A program made the position numbers and the translations under genes. Of a DNA stretch of 25,008 nt, positions 16,971-24,980 are shown piece by piece (within the stretch, counting starts at the first letter, position 1; each line of letters opens with the position of its first letter). The stretch is from contig JBCCFC010000018.1 in the NCBI GenBank assembly GCA_039029935.1, positions 1 to 25,008 of the forward strand, in the 5' to 3' direction. The notes under the pieces are model-generated. The model had not been told where the DNA came from. It saw nothing but the letters and a program-made list of their open reading frames with translations, and did no database searches. The DNA comes from G039029935 sp039029935. Lineage in GTDB: Bacteria; Chloroflexota; Anaerolineae; Caldilineales; Caldilineaceae.

Positions 16971-17012
16971 GAGCAACCCATTTCTTGTAAGAGGTGGGTT
17001 GCTCTTTATTTT
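16971..17012 (+). terminator. Intrinsic terminator of hflX
   Basis: GAGCAACCCA (16971-16980) pairs perfectly with TGGGTTGCTC (16995-17004) around a 14-base loop, followed by TTTATTTT. It begins 22 bp after the hflX stop. Confidence 0.9.
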
Positions 17013-17030
17013 AGATACAAGTAGATTGTA

Positions 17031-17374
17031 AGTAAAACCGAAATTTTTAGAAATAGCGGAGACAGCATTCTCTATTACACGCAGTAGGCCGGAAAAAGTA
17101 TGAAATACGGAAAAAATTTTGCAGAGACAGCAAGTGACGAAATGGCGGCGAATCCAGTGGTACTCACGGTAGTGAGAACGGCTAAATACACCAGATTTCA
17201 GAGCTATTTCGCTAACATGCACTCAAATGGCATTTGTACTGTCTACTGCGTCTTTTTTCCCGTATTTTCGACTTCTACCAGAGGTAGAACCCTACTGCGT
17301 GTAATCTCTAATGCGGCCTCCAGCACGAAAGAGTGTCTAATGCCACATGTGAAAAAGACTTGATCGGTTTTACT
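17031..17374. mobile_element. 344 bp inverted-repeat element, no coding capacity
   Basis: The ends match as AGTAAAACCGA (17031-17041) and TCGGTTTTACT (17364-17374). Inside, ATTACACGCAGTAGG (17074-17088) is repeated in inverse as CCTACTGCGTGTAAT (17291-17305). Further weaker pairs such as GAAATACGGAAAAAA against TTTTTTCCCGTATTTTC extend the symmetry. No convincing gene lies within. It sits between the hflX terminator and the dehydrogenase start, so the promoter of the dehydrogenase gene must be inside it or in the 28 bp after it. It is probably a non-autonomous transposable element. Confidence 0.65.
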
Positions 17375-17402
17375 CACCACAAGAGAACAAAGAGAGAAAA
17401 CT

Positions 17403-18392
17403 ATGACAACTGAAAACAATACGACACCACCAATGGTGCTGATTACACGTAAGATTCCCAAAGCTGCATTAGAGCGTGTGCAGGAAGCATGTCAAATTCG
17501 CTATTGGGATTCTGAGGATCCGATTCCGCGTGAGACGCTGCTGGAATATATTGCGGGTGTTGATGGGTTGTACTGCATGTTAACCGAGAAGGTCGATGCT
17601 GAGTTGCTGGATGCAGCGGGACCACAGCTCAAAGTCGTCAGTACGATGTCGGTGGGTTATGATCATGTCGATACGGCTGCCTGTGCCGCTCGTAGTATTC
17701 CGTTGGGCAATACACCGGGTGTATTGACAGACACGACTGCTGATCTCGCACTTGGGCTGTTGTTGACGACAGCGCGTCGTCTACAGGAATCAGCCGATGC
17801 CGTTAAGAATGGCGAATGGACAACATGGAAACCTGAGTGGATGACAGGACCAGATGTCTATGGCAGCACGGTGGGTATTGTCGGTTTAGGGCGCATCGGT
17901 GCCACCTTTGCCAAACGGTTGACTAGCTTTGACTGTCGTCTGATCTATTCAGGGCCACGCCCCAAGCCAGAGGTAGCCGAGCCACTGGGCGCAACCTATG
18001 TTGCGTTTGATGAACTGCTGGCCCAGAGTGATTTTGTTGCCATCCACTGCCCACTTAACGACGCCACCAAGAATCTGTTTAATGCCGAGGCTTTTGGCAA
18101 GATGAAGCCCACAGCCATGCTCATCAATACCAGCCGTGGTGGCACAGTGGACCAAGAGGCACTCTATGATGCGTTAGTCAACGGCGAGATTGCGGGCGCA
18201 GGGTTGGATGTAACAACACCGGAGCCACTGCCGACGGACCACCCACTGTTGACGCTCAAAAATTGTGTCATTCTGCCCCATATCGGCAGTGCATCCATTG
18301 CCACACGCACCAACATGGCGTTGATTGCGGCGGAGAATGTGATTGCGGGCTCATTGGGGCAGCCATTGCCACATGGTGTGGATATTGGGTAG
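17403..18392 (+). CDS. D-2-hydroxyacid dehydrogenase (glyoxylate/hydroxypyruvate reductase-like)
   Basis: 329 residues, the normal length for the family. The NAD(P)-binding motif VGIVGLGRIGATFAKRL has its glycines at 161-166. The catalytic triad is Arg245 (NTSRGG), Glu274 (TTPEPLP) and His293 (LPHIGSAS). It resembles glyoxylate reductase/D-glycerate dehydrogenase (GyaR, GRHPR), which reduces glyoxylate or hydroxypyruvate with NAD(P)H in the cytoplasm. Exact substrate and cofactor preference cannot be read with certainty. The ribosome binding site is weak (AGAGAG). It is followed by a dispersed repeat, then the phosphatase-family gene. Confidence 0.9.
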   Translation: MTTENNTTPPMVLITRKIPKAALERVQEACQIRYWDSEDPIPRETLLEYIAGVDGLYCMLTEKVDAELLDAAGPQLKVVSTMSVGYDHVDTAACAARSIPLGNTPGVLTDTTADLALGLLLTTARRLQESADAVKNGEWTTWKPEWMTGPDVYGSTVGIVGLGRIGATFAKRLTSFDCRLIYSGPRPKPEVAEPLGATYVAFDELLAQSDFVAIHCPLNDATKNLFNAEAFGKMKPTAMLINTSRGGTVDQEALYDALVNGEIAGAGLDVTTPEPLPTDHPLLTLKNCVILPHIGSASIATRTNMALIAAENVIAGSLGQPLPHGVDIG

Positions 18393-18481
18393 GTTGGTAA
18401 GTCAGTATTCAGTAGGTCGGTGGGTCGGTATTCAGTACTGGCACACCGACCTACCGACCCACTGACCTACCGATCCACCGA
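18390..18481. repeat. GGTCGGTATTCAGTA-type repeat with hairpin, copy 2
   Basis: The stretch is built from GTCGGT, TATTCAGTA and ACCGACCTACC words. TAGGTCGGTGGGTCGGT (about 18412-18428) faces ACCGACCTACCGACCCACT (about 18446-18464), which would form a long imperfect hairpin. It starts at the stop codon of the dehydrogenase gene and ends just before the ribosome binding site of the next gene. The same words occur at 12449-12523. Confidence 0.8.
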
Positions 18482-18500
18482 ACACAGGAGACATGTTGGC

Positions 18501-19334
18501 ATGGATACAGAGACATTAAGAATATGTAGCTATAATATCCGGTGTAACCTTCAATCAAATGGTGTATTTGTCGATGGTGAAAATCAATGGGCATTTCGCA
18601 AAGACCGCGTTGCCAGCGTTTTAAATTTGTATGCGCCTGATTTGATTGGTCTTCAAGAAGTGCTGGTTGAACAGCTACATGACCTTGAGAAGCGACTGCC
18701 TGATTTTGGCTGGACTGGTGTTGGGCGAGATGATGGCGTAGAGTCAGGTGAATTTTCACCCATCTTCTACCGCAGGTCAGTGCTAAACCTATTGAATTCA
18801 GGCACATTTTGGCTATCGGAAACGCCCAATATAGCTGGCTCGATGGGATGGGATGCCGCTTGTGTGCGCATTGCGACATGGGCTTGTTTTCAGCATCAGC
18901 CAAGCGGTAAGGTTTTCTATCACCTCAATACGCATCTGGACCACCGTGGTGCAGTGGCAAGAGCGGAGGGGGTAAAGCTACTCCAGAAACAACTTGTTGA
19001 CATTGCAGAGGACACACCAGCAATCATCTCTGGGGATTTCAACTGTGTCGAAAAGGACAACCCCTATCAACTGCTCACCAACACCAAACAGAACAATTCC
19101 ACGCTATGGCAGGACACAAAATATGTGTCAATCGCTGCACATCATGGCCCTTCAGGGACATTCAACACTCGCTTTGCAGACCCTATCCAAGGCAAAATTG
19201 ATTATATATTTCTCTATCAGTCCAGCAAAATACAGCCCTCGATTCAAGTACAACAACATGCGATTTTGGCTGATAATTGGGATGGGCGTTATCCTTCAGA
19301 CCATTTACCAGTCTTTGTACGCTTGTTGTTGTAA
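18501..19334 (+). CDS. Endonuclease/exonuclease/phosphatase family protein
   Basis: 277 residues from the ATG at 18501, with AGGAG at 18486-18490. An in-frame GTG further upstream (18420) lies inside the repeat and is rejected. All blocks of the Mg-dependent EEP fold are visible: SYNIRCN (Asn12), LIGLQEV (Glu53), HLNTHLDH, SGDFNCVE (Asp179, Asn181), KIDYIFL (Asp234) and the C-terminal SDHLPV (Asp266, His267). The fold hydrolyses phosphodiester or phosphomonoester bonds in nucleic acids, phospholipids or sugar phosphates. The compact size and lack of a signal peptide suggest a cytoplasmic enzyme. The substrate is unknown. Confidence 0.88.
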   Translation: MDTETLRICSYNIRCNLQSNGVFVDGENQWAFRKDRVASVLNLYAPDLIGLQEVLVEQLHDLEKRLPDFGWTGVGRDDGVESGEFSPIFYRRSVLNLLNSGTFWLSETPNIAGSMGWDAACVRIATWACFQHQPSGKVFYHLNTHLDHRGAVARAEGVKLLQKQLVDIAEDTPAIISGDFNCVEKDNPYQLLTNTKQNNSTLWQDTKYVSIAAHHGPSGTFNTRFADPIQGKIDYIFLYQSSKIQPSIQVQQHAILADNWDGRYPSDHLPVFVRLLL

Positions 19335-19357
19335 TCATTCGGTTTTAAATTATTTAG

Positions 19358-19388
19358 GCGCAATTAGATTCTGATATAATTGCGCTTT
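19358..19388 (+). terminator. Probable intrinsic terminator after the EEP gene
   Basis: GCGCAATTA (19358-19366) pairs perfectly with TAATTGCGC (19377-19385) around a 10-base loop, followed by TTTATATCGTTTT. It lies 24 bp after the stop. The T-tract is imperfect. Confidence 0.7.
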
Positions 19389-19400
19389 ATATCGTTTTAA

Positions 19401-19521
19401 TTAGGCCAATCCACGCCATATGAACGCAGAGTGAGCACTCTCTAGTGCGGGTTGTATATGGGTAAGCCGGCATTAGAGTATGCCTAACTCCACAGGTATT
19501 TATTTCTATGGATTAGCCTTA
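19401..19521 (+). mobile_element. MITE-like element, copy B (citrate synthase leader)
   Basis: It has the same layout as the element before hflX. The left end is TTAGGCCAATCCA, the core holds agcactctctagtgcgggt (19434-19452) and GCCGGCATTAGAG, and the right end is GGTATTTATTTCTATGGA then TTAGCCTTA. The left end is more degenerate than in copy A. It lies directly upstream of the citrate synthase ribosome binding site, so it is part of the leader or promoter region of that gene. Confidence 0.68.
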
Positions 19522-19561
19522 TCAAAATCATTCAGTTTCCTTTTAAAGGAGTTAGGTATTT

Positions 19562-20848
19562 ATGACCAACCCAGACACCTTAACGATCACGGATAATCGT
19601 ACGCAGAAAAGCTATGATGTGTCTATCGAACACGAGACCATTAAGGCAATTGATCTGCGTCCAATCAAGGTGACAGAGGACGAGTTCGGAACCATGACCT
19701 ATGATCCGGGTTATGGCAACACCGCATCCTGCAAAAGCAAAGTCACGTACATTGACGGTGACAAGGGCATCCTGCGCTATCGTGGGTATCCCATTGAGCA
19801 ACTTGCCGAGCAGAGTACGTTTCTGGAAAGTTCTTACCTGCTGATCAATGGTGAACTACCAACAGCCGATGAGCTAGACGCATTTTCTACACAAGTGCTG
19901 GAGAACATTTTCATCCACGAAAATTTGGTGCGTCTAATGCAGACCTTTAACCACGACGCACACCCAATGGGCATGTTGATCAGCGCATTGGGCTTCCTCT
20001 CTGCACTCTATCCAGACTCACGTGATGTAACAGACCCAGCAGTCCGCCAGAAGCAGATGTATCGCCTCATGGGACAGATTCCAACGATTGTGGCAATGGG
20101 CTATCGCTGCCGTCAAGGATTGCCCATCATCTATCCCGATCATGGGTTGGGCTATGCTGGCAATTTCTTGCAGATGCTCACAACCATGCCAGACCGTAAA
20201 ACCGTTGATCCGGTCTGTGCCAAGGCGTTGGACACACTCTTCCTCCTGCATGGCGATCATGAGCAAAACTGTTCAGCCGCGGTGATGCGTTCCATCGGCT
20301 CGGCGCATGCTGACCCATACAGCGCAATGGCTGGCGCCACAGCAGCACTGTATGGCCCACTGCATGGTGGTGCTAACGAGGCTGTGCTGCGTATGTTGTT
20401 GGAAATCGAGTCCGTCGACCGTGTGCCACTATATATTGATCGAGTGAAGAAACGCGAGTTCCGTCTCATGGGCTTTGGTCATCGTGTCTACAAGAATTAC
20501 GATCCACGAGCCAAAATCATCAAACAGGTGGCCTATGATGTCTTTAATGTTGTAGGGACAAACCCACTGATTGATGTTGCCATGAAGTTGGAGCAGGCTG
20601 CATTGGAGGATGAATTCTTTGTGCGGCGCAACCTCTATCCCAATGTTGATTTCTACAGCGGCATCATCTACCAAGCACTTGGCTTTGCACCGGAAATGTT
20701 CACTGCACTCTTTGCCATTGGCCGTACACCGGGTTGGCTTGCACAATGGAATGAGATGTTGGATGATCGTGAGCAGAAGATTGCTCGTCCTCGCCAAATT
20801 TATCTTGGATATGACTCACGTGATTATGTTGCTGTAGACGCACGCTAA
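19562..20848 (+). CDS. gltA: Citrate synthase
   Basis: 428 residues, the usual length of the bacterial GltA-type enzyme. It condenses acetyl-CoA with oxaloacetate at the entry of the citric acid cycle in the cytoplasm. Active-site residues are visible: His268 in GPLHGGANE, His307 in MGFGHRVYKNYDPRA and Asp363 in YPNVDFYSG. The N-terminus (YDPGYGNTASCKSKVTYIDG, GILRYRGYPIEQLA) is typical. AAAGGAG precedes the ATG by about ten bases. It stands alone, with mobile-like elements on both sides. A 2-methylcitrate synthase role cannot be fully excluded, but no propionate genes are near. Confidence 0.95.
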   Translation: MTNPDTLTITDNRTQKSYDVSIEHETIKAIDLRPIKVTEDEFGTMTYDPGYGNTASCKSKVTYIDGDKGILRYRGYPIEQLAEQSTFLESSYLLINGELPTADELDAFSTQVLENIFIHENLVRLMQTFNHDAHPMGMLISALGFLSALYPDSRDVTDPAVRQKQMYRLMGQIPTIVAMGYRCRQGLPIIYPDHGLGYAGNFLQMLTTMPDRKTVDPVCAKALDTLFLLHGDHEQNCSAAVMRSIGSAHADPYSAMAGATAALYGPLHGGANEAVLRMLLEIESVDRVPLYIDRVKKREFRLMGFGHRVYKNYDPRAKIIKQVAYDVFNVVGTNPLIDVAMKLEQAALEDEFFVRRNLYPNVDFYSGIIYQALGFAPEMFTALFAIGRTPGWLAQWNEMLDDREQKIARPRQIYLGYDSRDYVAVDAR

Positions 20849-20854
20849 ACGTTC

Positions 20855-21035
20855 TAAGGAATGAGGATTTAATAAAACCGGAAACTTACAATATCGTCAT
20901 TCCTGCCCCCGCCTCCGCGAGGATAAACTCGGCAGGAATCCACCACTGGTGCGACGCTAGATTCCTGCCGAGTTTATCCCTGTGAAGACAGGGCGGGAAT
21001 GACAAGTTTCGGGTCTTATTTTATCCGCGTTCCTA
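20855..21035. repeat. Large REP-like palindrome after citrate synthase
   Basis: GGATAAACTCGGCAGGAATC (20921-20940) is perfectly matched by its inverse at 20960-20979 around a 19-base loop. The arms continue outward with mismatches: TCATTCCTGCCC against GGGCGGGAATGA, CCGGAAACTT against AAGTTTCGGG, and finally AAGGAATGAGGAT against ATCCGCGTTCCT. Each arm contains a GTCATTCC...GGAATC unit of the kind found in dispersed intergenic palindromes of many bacteria. It starts 7 bp after the citrate synthase stop and could end or protect that transcript. Confidence 0.8.
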
Positions 21036-21156
21036 AGGCGAACCCACAGAAATAATTACCCATCAGGTCGCGGAATTAGGCAGCACCCAGAGAGACCCCA
21101 CCCTTTGGGTCCTAATGCCGGATTTCACGTGTAGAACCCACTATAGGGATTGCTAA
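21034..21156 (-). mobile_element. MITE-like element, copy C (inverted)
   Basis: Read on the minus strand, it ends in GGTAATTATTTCTGTGGG then TTCGCCTTA, almost the same as copy A. It also contains GTGAAATCCGGCATTAG, matching GCGAAATCCGGCATTAG in copy A. The part between differs from A and B and includes CTAATTCCGCGACC. It abuts the REP-like palindrome exactly, sharing the bases TA, which suggests insertion of one element beside or into the other. Confidence 0.65.
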
Positions 21157-21190
21157 ATACCACCATACACCATCAAATGCTGTCAACCTC

Positions 21191-21430
21191 ATGGGTTACT
21201 GTTGAACCCATATATACAAACCCAATCGTTTCGCTAAGGTGTCGTCATTGGTGTGCGTACTTTTCAATCTGAAGAGGGCAAAGGACAGTATCGCAGGTTG
21301 GCTACCTGCGTCACAGATAACCCATCTGTGATACTGGTTTCTACTTTCCTCGTTGCATAGGAAAGTAGAAATCAGCTTGTCAGCCAGTCAGCTTGTCAGT
21401 CAGTGTGCTGAAGTGCTGAAAGCTTTTTTA
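21191..21430 (+). ncRNA. Candidate structured RNA with four hairpins and a T-tract end
   Basis: Perfect stems follow each other: ATGGGTT/AACCCAT (21191-21211); CGCAGGT/ACCTGCG (21292-21310); TCACAGAT/ATCTGTGA (21311-21331); TTTCTACTTTCCT/AGGAAAGTAGAAA (21338-21350 with 21359-21371, loop of 8). CAGTATC (21286-21292) and GATACTG (21330-21336) can close the second and third stems into a three-way junction, sharing one base at each side. Then tcagcttgtcagccag is repeated with one mismatch (21372-21403), followed by AGCTT...AAGCT and TTTTTT (21424-21429), like an intrinsic terminator. No convincing protein frame crosses it. I do not recognise a known RNA class (not 6S, tmRNA or RNase P RNA by their usual motifs). 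The plus strand is chosen because of the T-tract. No clear promoter was found. Confidence 0.5.
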
Positions 21431-21991
21431 TCAATGAAAAAATCACACAGTGTAATTTTATCAACAGATGCGCGTTAACGAATGCATACCATTTTACACA
21501 CGCCATTTGTCGTATTTTTTTATTAACAAATTATGTATGTAAATGTGATGAAAGGCGTATGTCTTTTGGACAGCTTTGATGCGTTCGTTAAACGATTTTC
21601 GATAAATTTTTCGCACTTTTTTCGCACTTTTACTGTCTACCCGACATGTTTGATTTTATATACAACCTCTATCGAGAATGTTTTCGCAACAAATGAGCCT
21701 TATTTGTGTCTGTAGTATAAAAAACATACACCTACTATGAATTAAAACCCATACCATTTCTTCATGACGAATATGACCATCATATACAAACAATGCATCG
21801 CCATCATCACCAACACCATCTTGCTTGATTTGCAATTCTGCTAGGGGGTTGCCAAGGGAACGGTGTCTCCTGTATCATAGTTACCATGAATATAGATTTA
21901 TCTCAATGATTTGGGATTTGAGTGAATTGTTTAAATTACAATTTTATAACATTTTTTGTTTTCTGTAGGTTTTGCCGAAAAGAGGTACCCT
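21431..21991. other. A+T-rich gene-free stretch before the hybrid kinase
   Basis: No supported gene. It includes an 11 bp tandem repeat (TTTTTTCGCAC-like, about 21606-21630), a 60-codon frame at 21533-21715 without any ribosome binding site or recognisable composition, and a possible decayed minus-strand frame at about 21740-21890. The last 80 bases are very A+T-rich (TTTAAATTACAATTTTATAAC) and should contain the kinase promoter, but no well-spaced -35/-10 pair stands out. Confidence 0.6.
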
Positions 21992-24910
21992 ATGAACCTA
22001 GTAAATGATGATTTTGCACAAATTTTTCATCATGAGCTGTTGAACTATGTTGATGTACCGATTCTGCGTGTGACATTGGATGGGTGGTCGATACTGGATG
22101 CCAATCAAAAAGCCGTTGACCTATTTGGTTATTCCGTTAATGAGCTTCGACAGATGACCTCTGAGTCGTTATCGCCACCCGAACAGCCAGCTTATTTGGA
22201 TACAGGGTTAACCCATAAACAACGCAGGCAACTGCTCCAAGGTCAGCAGATTACCACACACTGGCTGCATCGGAATATAGATGGTGAAGAATTTGTTGCC
22301 AAGATGAGCTTGGCAATCTTGCCGAATACAGTGCCTGTGCAGGTGCTTTCGACCATTACCAAGGTGTATGAAAATTCAGCAAGTTCGCTTGAACCAGCAG
22401 AGTCAAGTCTGCATCTGCTGGCGGACAACCTGCCCGCACCCATTGCCTATTTAGACACCAATTTTGATATCATTTATTGTAATTGGGATTTTGAGCAAAC
22501 CTATGGTGACAAGCTTACACAGCCAAAGACACCGTTGCACACGTTGCTGACACCAGAAACGTATCAGGACTGCCTGCCCTATTTTCAGACGTCTCTTAAA
22601 GGAGAGACGCTCTCCTTTGAGGTGGATTTTAACCTAGAAGATGGGCATGTGATGGAATTTACCTGTATCCCCCACAAAGTTGAGGATGGGGTAGCAGGCT
22701 TCTTTCTCTTTTTGGTCGATATTTCCGAGCATAAACGTGTGGGACGTTCTCTCCAAGAGGCAACCGATATGCTCAATCTAGTCACAAATAGCTTGCCTAC
22801 ACGGATCACGTATATTGACCAAGCCTGGTCGCTCCGTTTTGCCAACCGCCAATTTGCTGAACGGTGGGCGGTTCCTCAGCATAAATTGAATGGCATGTAT
22901 ATTGGCAGTGTCATCGAGCAGAAAAAGTTTGAACGCCTGCGTCCGCATATCGCAAGAGCATTGCGTGGGGAGTACAGTGATCTGACGCTTGTCAAGGAAG
23001 ATGAAAGCGGAGAGAAACGATTTATTTATGTACAGTATGTTCCCCATCAGACAGACGGTGTTGTTCATGGCTGTTTTTCGATGACGACCGATGTGACTGA
23101 ACAGAAAATCATCGAACAAAAGCTGCAATCAGCCACCCAAAAGGCAGAAGCCGCAACCATTGCCAAATCGCAGTTTCTTGCCAACATGAGCCATGAAATT
23201 CGTACCCCCATGAATGCTGTCATTGGGATGACCAATTTGCTGCTAGATTCGGAGTTGGACCATGAGCAACGTGATTATATCGAAACCATTCGCTCTGCGG
23301 GTGACTCACTGCTCACCATCTTGAACGATGTTTTAGACTTTTCCAAGGTTGAGTCTGGTCAGATTGAAATCATGCAGACGCCCTTTGCGCTGCGTACCAG
23401 TATCGAAGAATGTATGGAGCTGTTTATTGCCCAGGCTGCAGAGAAAAAACTAGAGCTGATTAGCTATGTTGATACCTATACACCAGAATATCTCATGGGT
23501 GATGCGGGTCGTTTACGCCAAATCTTGATTAACCTTGTCAGCAATGCCATGAAATTTACACCAGAGGGCGAAGTAGAGGTATCAGTTTCGCATCTGGAAT
23601 GTGAAAAAGGAATCAAGCTACAGTTTGCGGTTCGTGATACGGGCATTGGCATTGCGGCCAATAAACTCGATACGCTTTTTGACGCCTTTACACAGGGTGA
23701 TTCATCAAACACACGTCAGCATGGCGGGGTTGGGCTGGGGCTGTCTATTTGTAAACAGTTGGTTGAATCTATGCAAGGCGATATGTGGGTTGAGAGTCGT
23801 GTTGGCGTTGGGTCTACCTTTTTCTTTACCATCTTGGTCCAAACCAACTCCGATCACACGCCACCGTCATCACAGGCATCCATGATACAAAAGACCAAAA
23901 AAAGTCAAACGAAAGAGCGGCAGGATATCGATCCACCCCATACAAATTCCAAGGGCATGATCCCAGAGCACCGTTATTTGGCGGCTCAACCATCATTTTT
24001 TAAGGGCAAACGTGTGCTGATTGTCGATATCAGCGCGGCCAGTTGTGAAGTGCTGTTGCGGTATACAAATTTATGGTTTGCAGAATGTCACGCGGTAAAC
24101 AGCTATGAAGAGGCGATGCGTATGTTATGGCGTGTTCGTAATCAAATCGAGCCTCCTTATGATGTGCTGATTTTTGATACGGATATAAAATATGCGAATC
24201 AGACACGAGAACAAGCAAGTCCACCAGCCTCAAACGGACTTCGGCTTGCCAAAGAGTTTCGTCAAGTTTCAACCTTTCAGCACACCCCCATTCTATTCTT
24301 GGCAAAGGGGAACCGTACACAGATAAAAACGATGATCAAGGCAGGCGGGCTAGCGGATTCAGCGAATGAGGCGCTAATCGGGGTGATTGATAAACCCATC
24401 AGTCAATTCAAACTAAAGGCAGCGTTGATTGAGCTTCACAAGACCCAAATTGCATTCAGTGTACAATCCAAACCACCCAAACGTAAAAAACGTGTGCCCT
24501 ATCTCGCTGATCAATATCCATTACAGATTCTGTTGGTCGAAGATAATGCGGTGAACAAAAAGGTTGCCCTGCGTATGTTGGAAAAAATGGGCTACGATGC
24601 CGATGCTGCCGAGAATGGACTGGAAGCGTTGCAGGCTGTTTCACGCAAACGGTATGATCTCATTTTGATGGATATACAGATGCCCGAAATGGATGGGCTG
24701 GAGGCGACATGTCAGATTCGCCAAATGGAGCAGGCCATTCATCAACCACATATTGTGGCTTTGACAGCCAACGCCATGCCCCAAGACCGCGCAAAGTGCC
24801 TTGATGCAGGTATGAATGAACATGTTGCCAAACCTATCCGAGCAGAGGTGTTGGCGCAGACCATCCAGCAGGCTTCAGCCTTGTTGCAGACAGAGCCGTT
24901 GATGAGATAA
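21992..24910 (+). CDS. Hybrid sensor histidine kinase with PAS regions and two receivers
   Basis: 972 residues from the ATG at 21992 (AAGAGG eight bases upstream; an earlier in-frame TTG at 21956 is rejected). Three PAS-like regions occupy about 5-125, 138-250 and 258-375. The HisKA domain carries MSHEIRTPMNAVIGM with phospho-acceptor His401. The ATPase domain shows NLVSNAMKFTPEG, RDTGIGIA and GGVGLGLSICKQL. A first receiver at about 663-815 is degenerate. A second at about 835-950 is canonical: VEDN, Asp894 in LMDIQMP, Lys947 in VAKPI. No membrane segment is seen, so it should sense a cytoplasmic signal through the PAS regions. The domain order is BarA/LuxQ-like without an Hpt domain, so an external phosphotransfer partner is expected. 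No partner lies in the window. Confidence 0.92.
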   Translation: MNLVNDDFAQIFHHELLNYVDVPILRVTLDGWSILDANQKAVDLFGYSVNELRQMTSESLSPPEQPAYLDTGLTHKQRRQLLQGQQITTHWLHRNIDGEEFVAKMSLAILPNTVPVQVLSTITKVYENSASSLEPAESSLHLLADNLPAPIAYLDTNFDIIYCNWDFEQTYGDKLTQPKTPLHTLLTPETYQDCLPYFQTSLKGETLSFEVDFNLEDGHVMEFTCIPHKVEDGVAGFFLFLVDISEHKRVGRSLQEATDMLNLVTNSLPTRITYIDQAWSLRFANRQFAERWAVPQHKLNGMYIGSVIEQKKFERLRPHIARALRGEYSDLTLVKEDESGEKRFIYVQYVPHQTDGVVHGCFSMTTDVTEQKIIEQKLQSATQKAEAATIAKSQFLANMSHEIRTPMNAVIGMTNLLLDSELDHEQRDYIETIRSAGDSLLTILNDVLDFSKVESGQIEIMQTPFALRTSIEECMELFIAQAAEKKLELISYVDTYTPEYLMGDAGRLRQILINLVSNAMKFTPEGEVEVSVSHLECEKGIKLQFAVRDTGIGIAANKLDTLFDAFTQGDSSNTRQHGGVGLGLSICKQLVESMQGDMWVESRVGVGSTFFFTILVQTNSDHTPPSSQASMIQKTKKSQTKERQDIDPPHTNSKGMIPEHRYLAAQPSFFKGKRVLIVDISAASCEVLLRYTNLWFAECHAVNSYEEAMRMLWRVRNQIEPPYDVLIFDTDIKYANQTREQASPPASNGLRLAKEFRQVSTFQHTPILFLAKGNRTQIKTMIKAGGLADSANEALIGVIDKPISQFKLKAALIELHKTQIAFSVQSKPPKRKKRVPYLADQYPLQILLVEDNAVNKKVALRMLEKMGYDADAAENGLEALQAVSRKRYDLILMDIQMPEMDGLEATCQIRQMEQAIHQPHIVALTANAMPQDRAKCLDAGMNEHVAKPIRAEVLAQTIQQASALLQTEPLMR

Positions 24911-24924
24911 ACATGGGGCTTGAA

Positions 24925-24952
24925 TTGCCATCAACCGCGACTATGCTACAAT
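24925..24952 (+). promoter_or_regulatory. Promoter of the next transcription unit
   Basis: TTGCCA (24925-24930) and TACAAT (24947-24952) are 16 bp apart, with TG one base before the -10 box (extended -10). The transcript would start near 24959 and run out of the window. Confidence 0.6.
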
Positions 24953-24980
24953 GTAAGGGTACGAGGTGGTGAGCGGAGAA

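Noticed and set aside
21372..21403. Two 16 bp direct repeats considered as a CRISPR or attachment site
   Set aside because: Only two copies without spacers, no cas genes and no integrase in the window.
21533..21715. 60-codon plus-strand frame
   Set aside because: No ribosome binding site, unusual composition and A+T-rich low-complexity DNA. Most likely chance.
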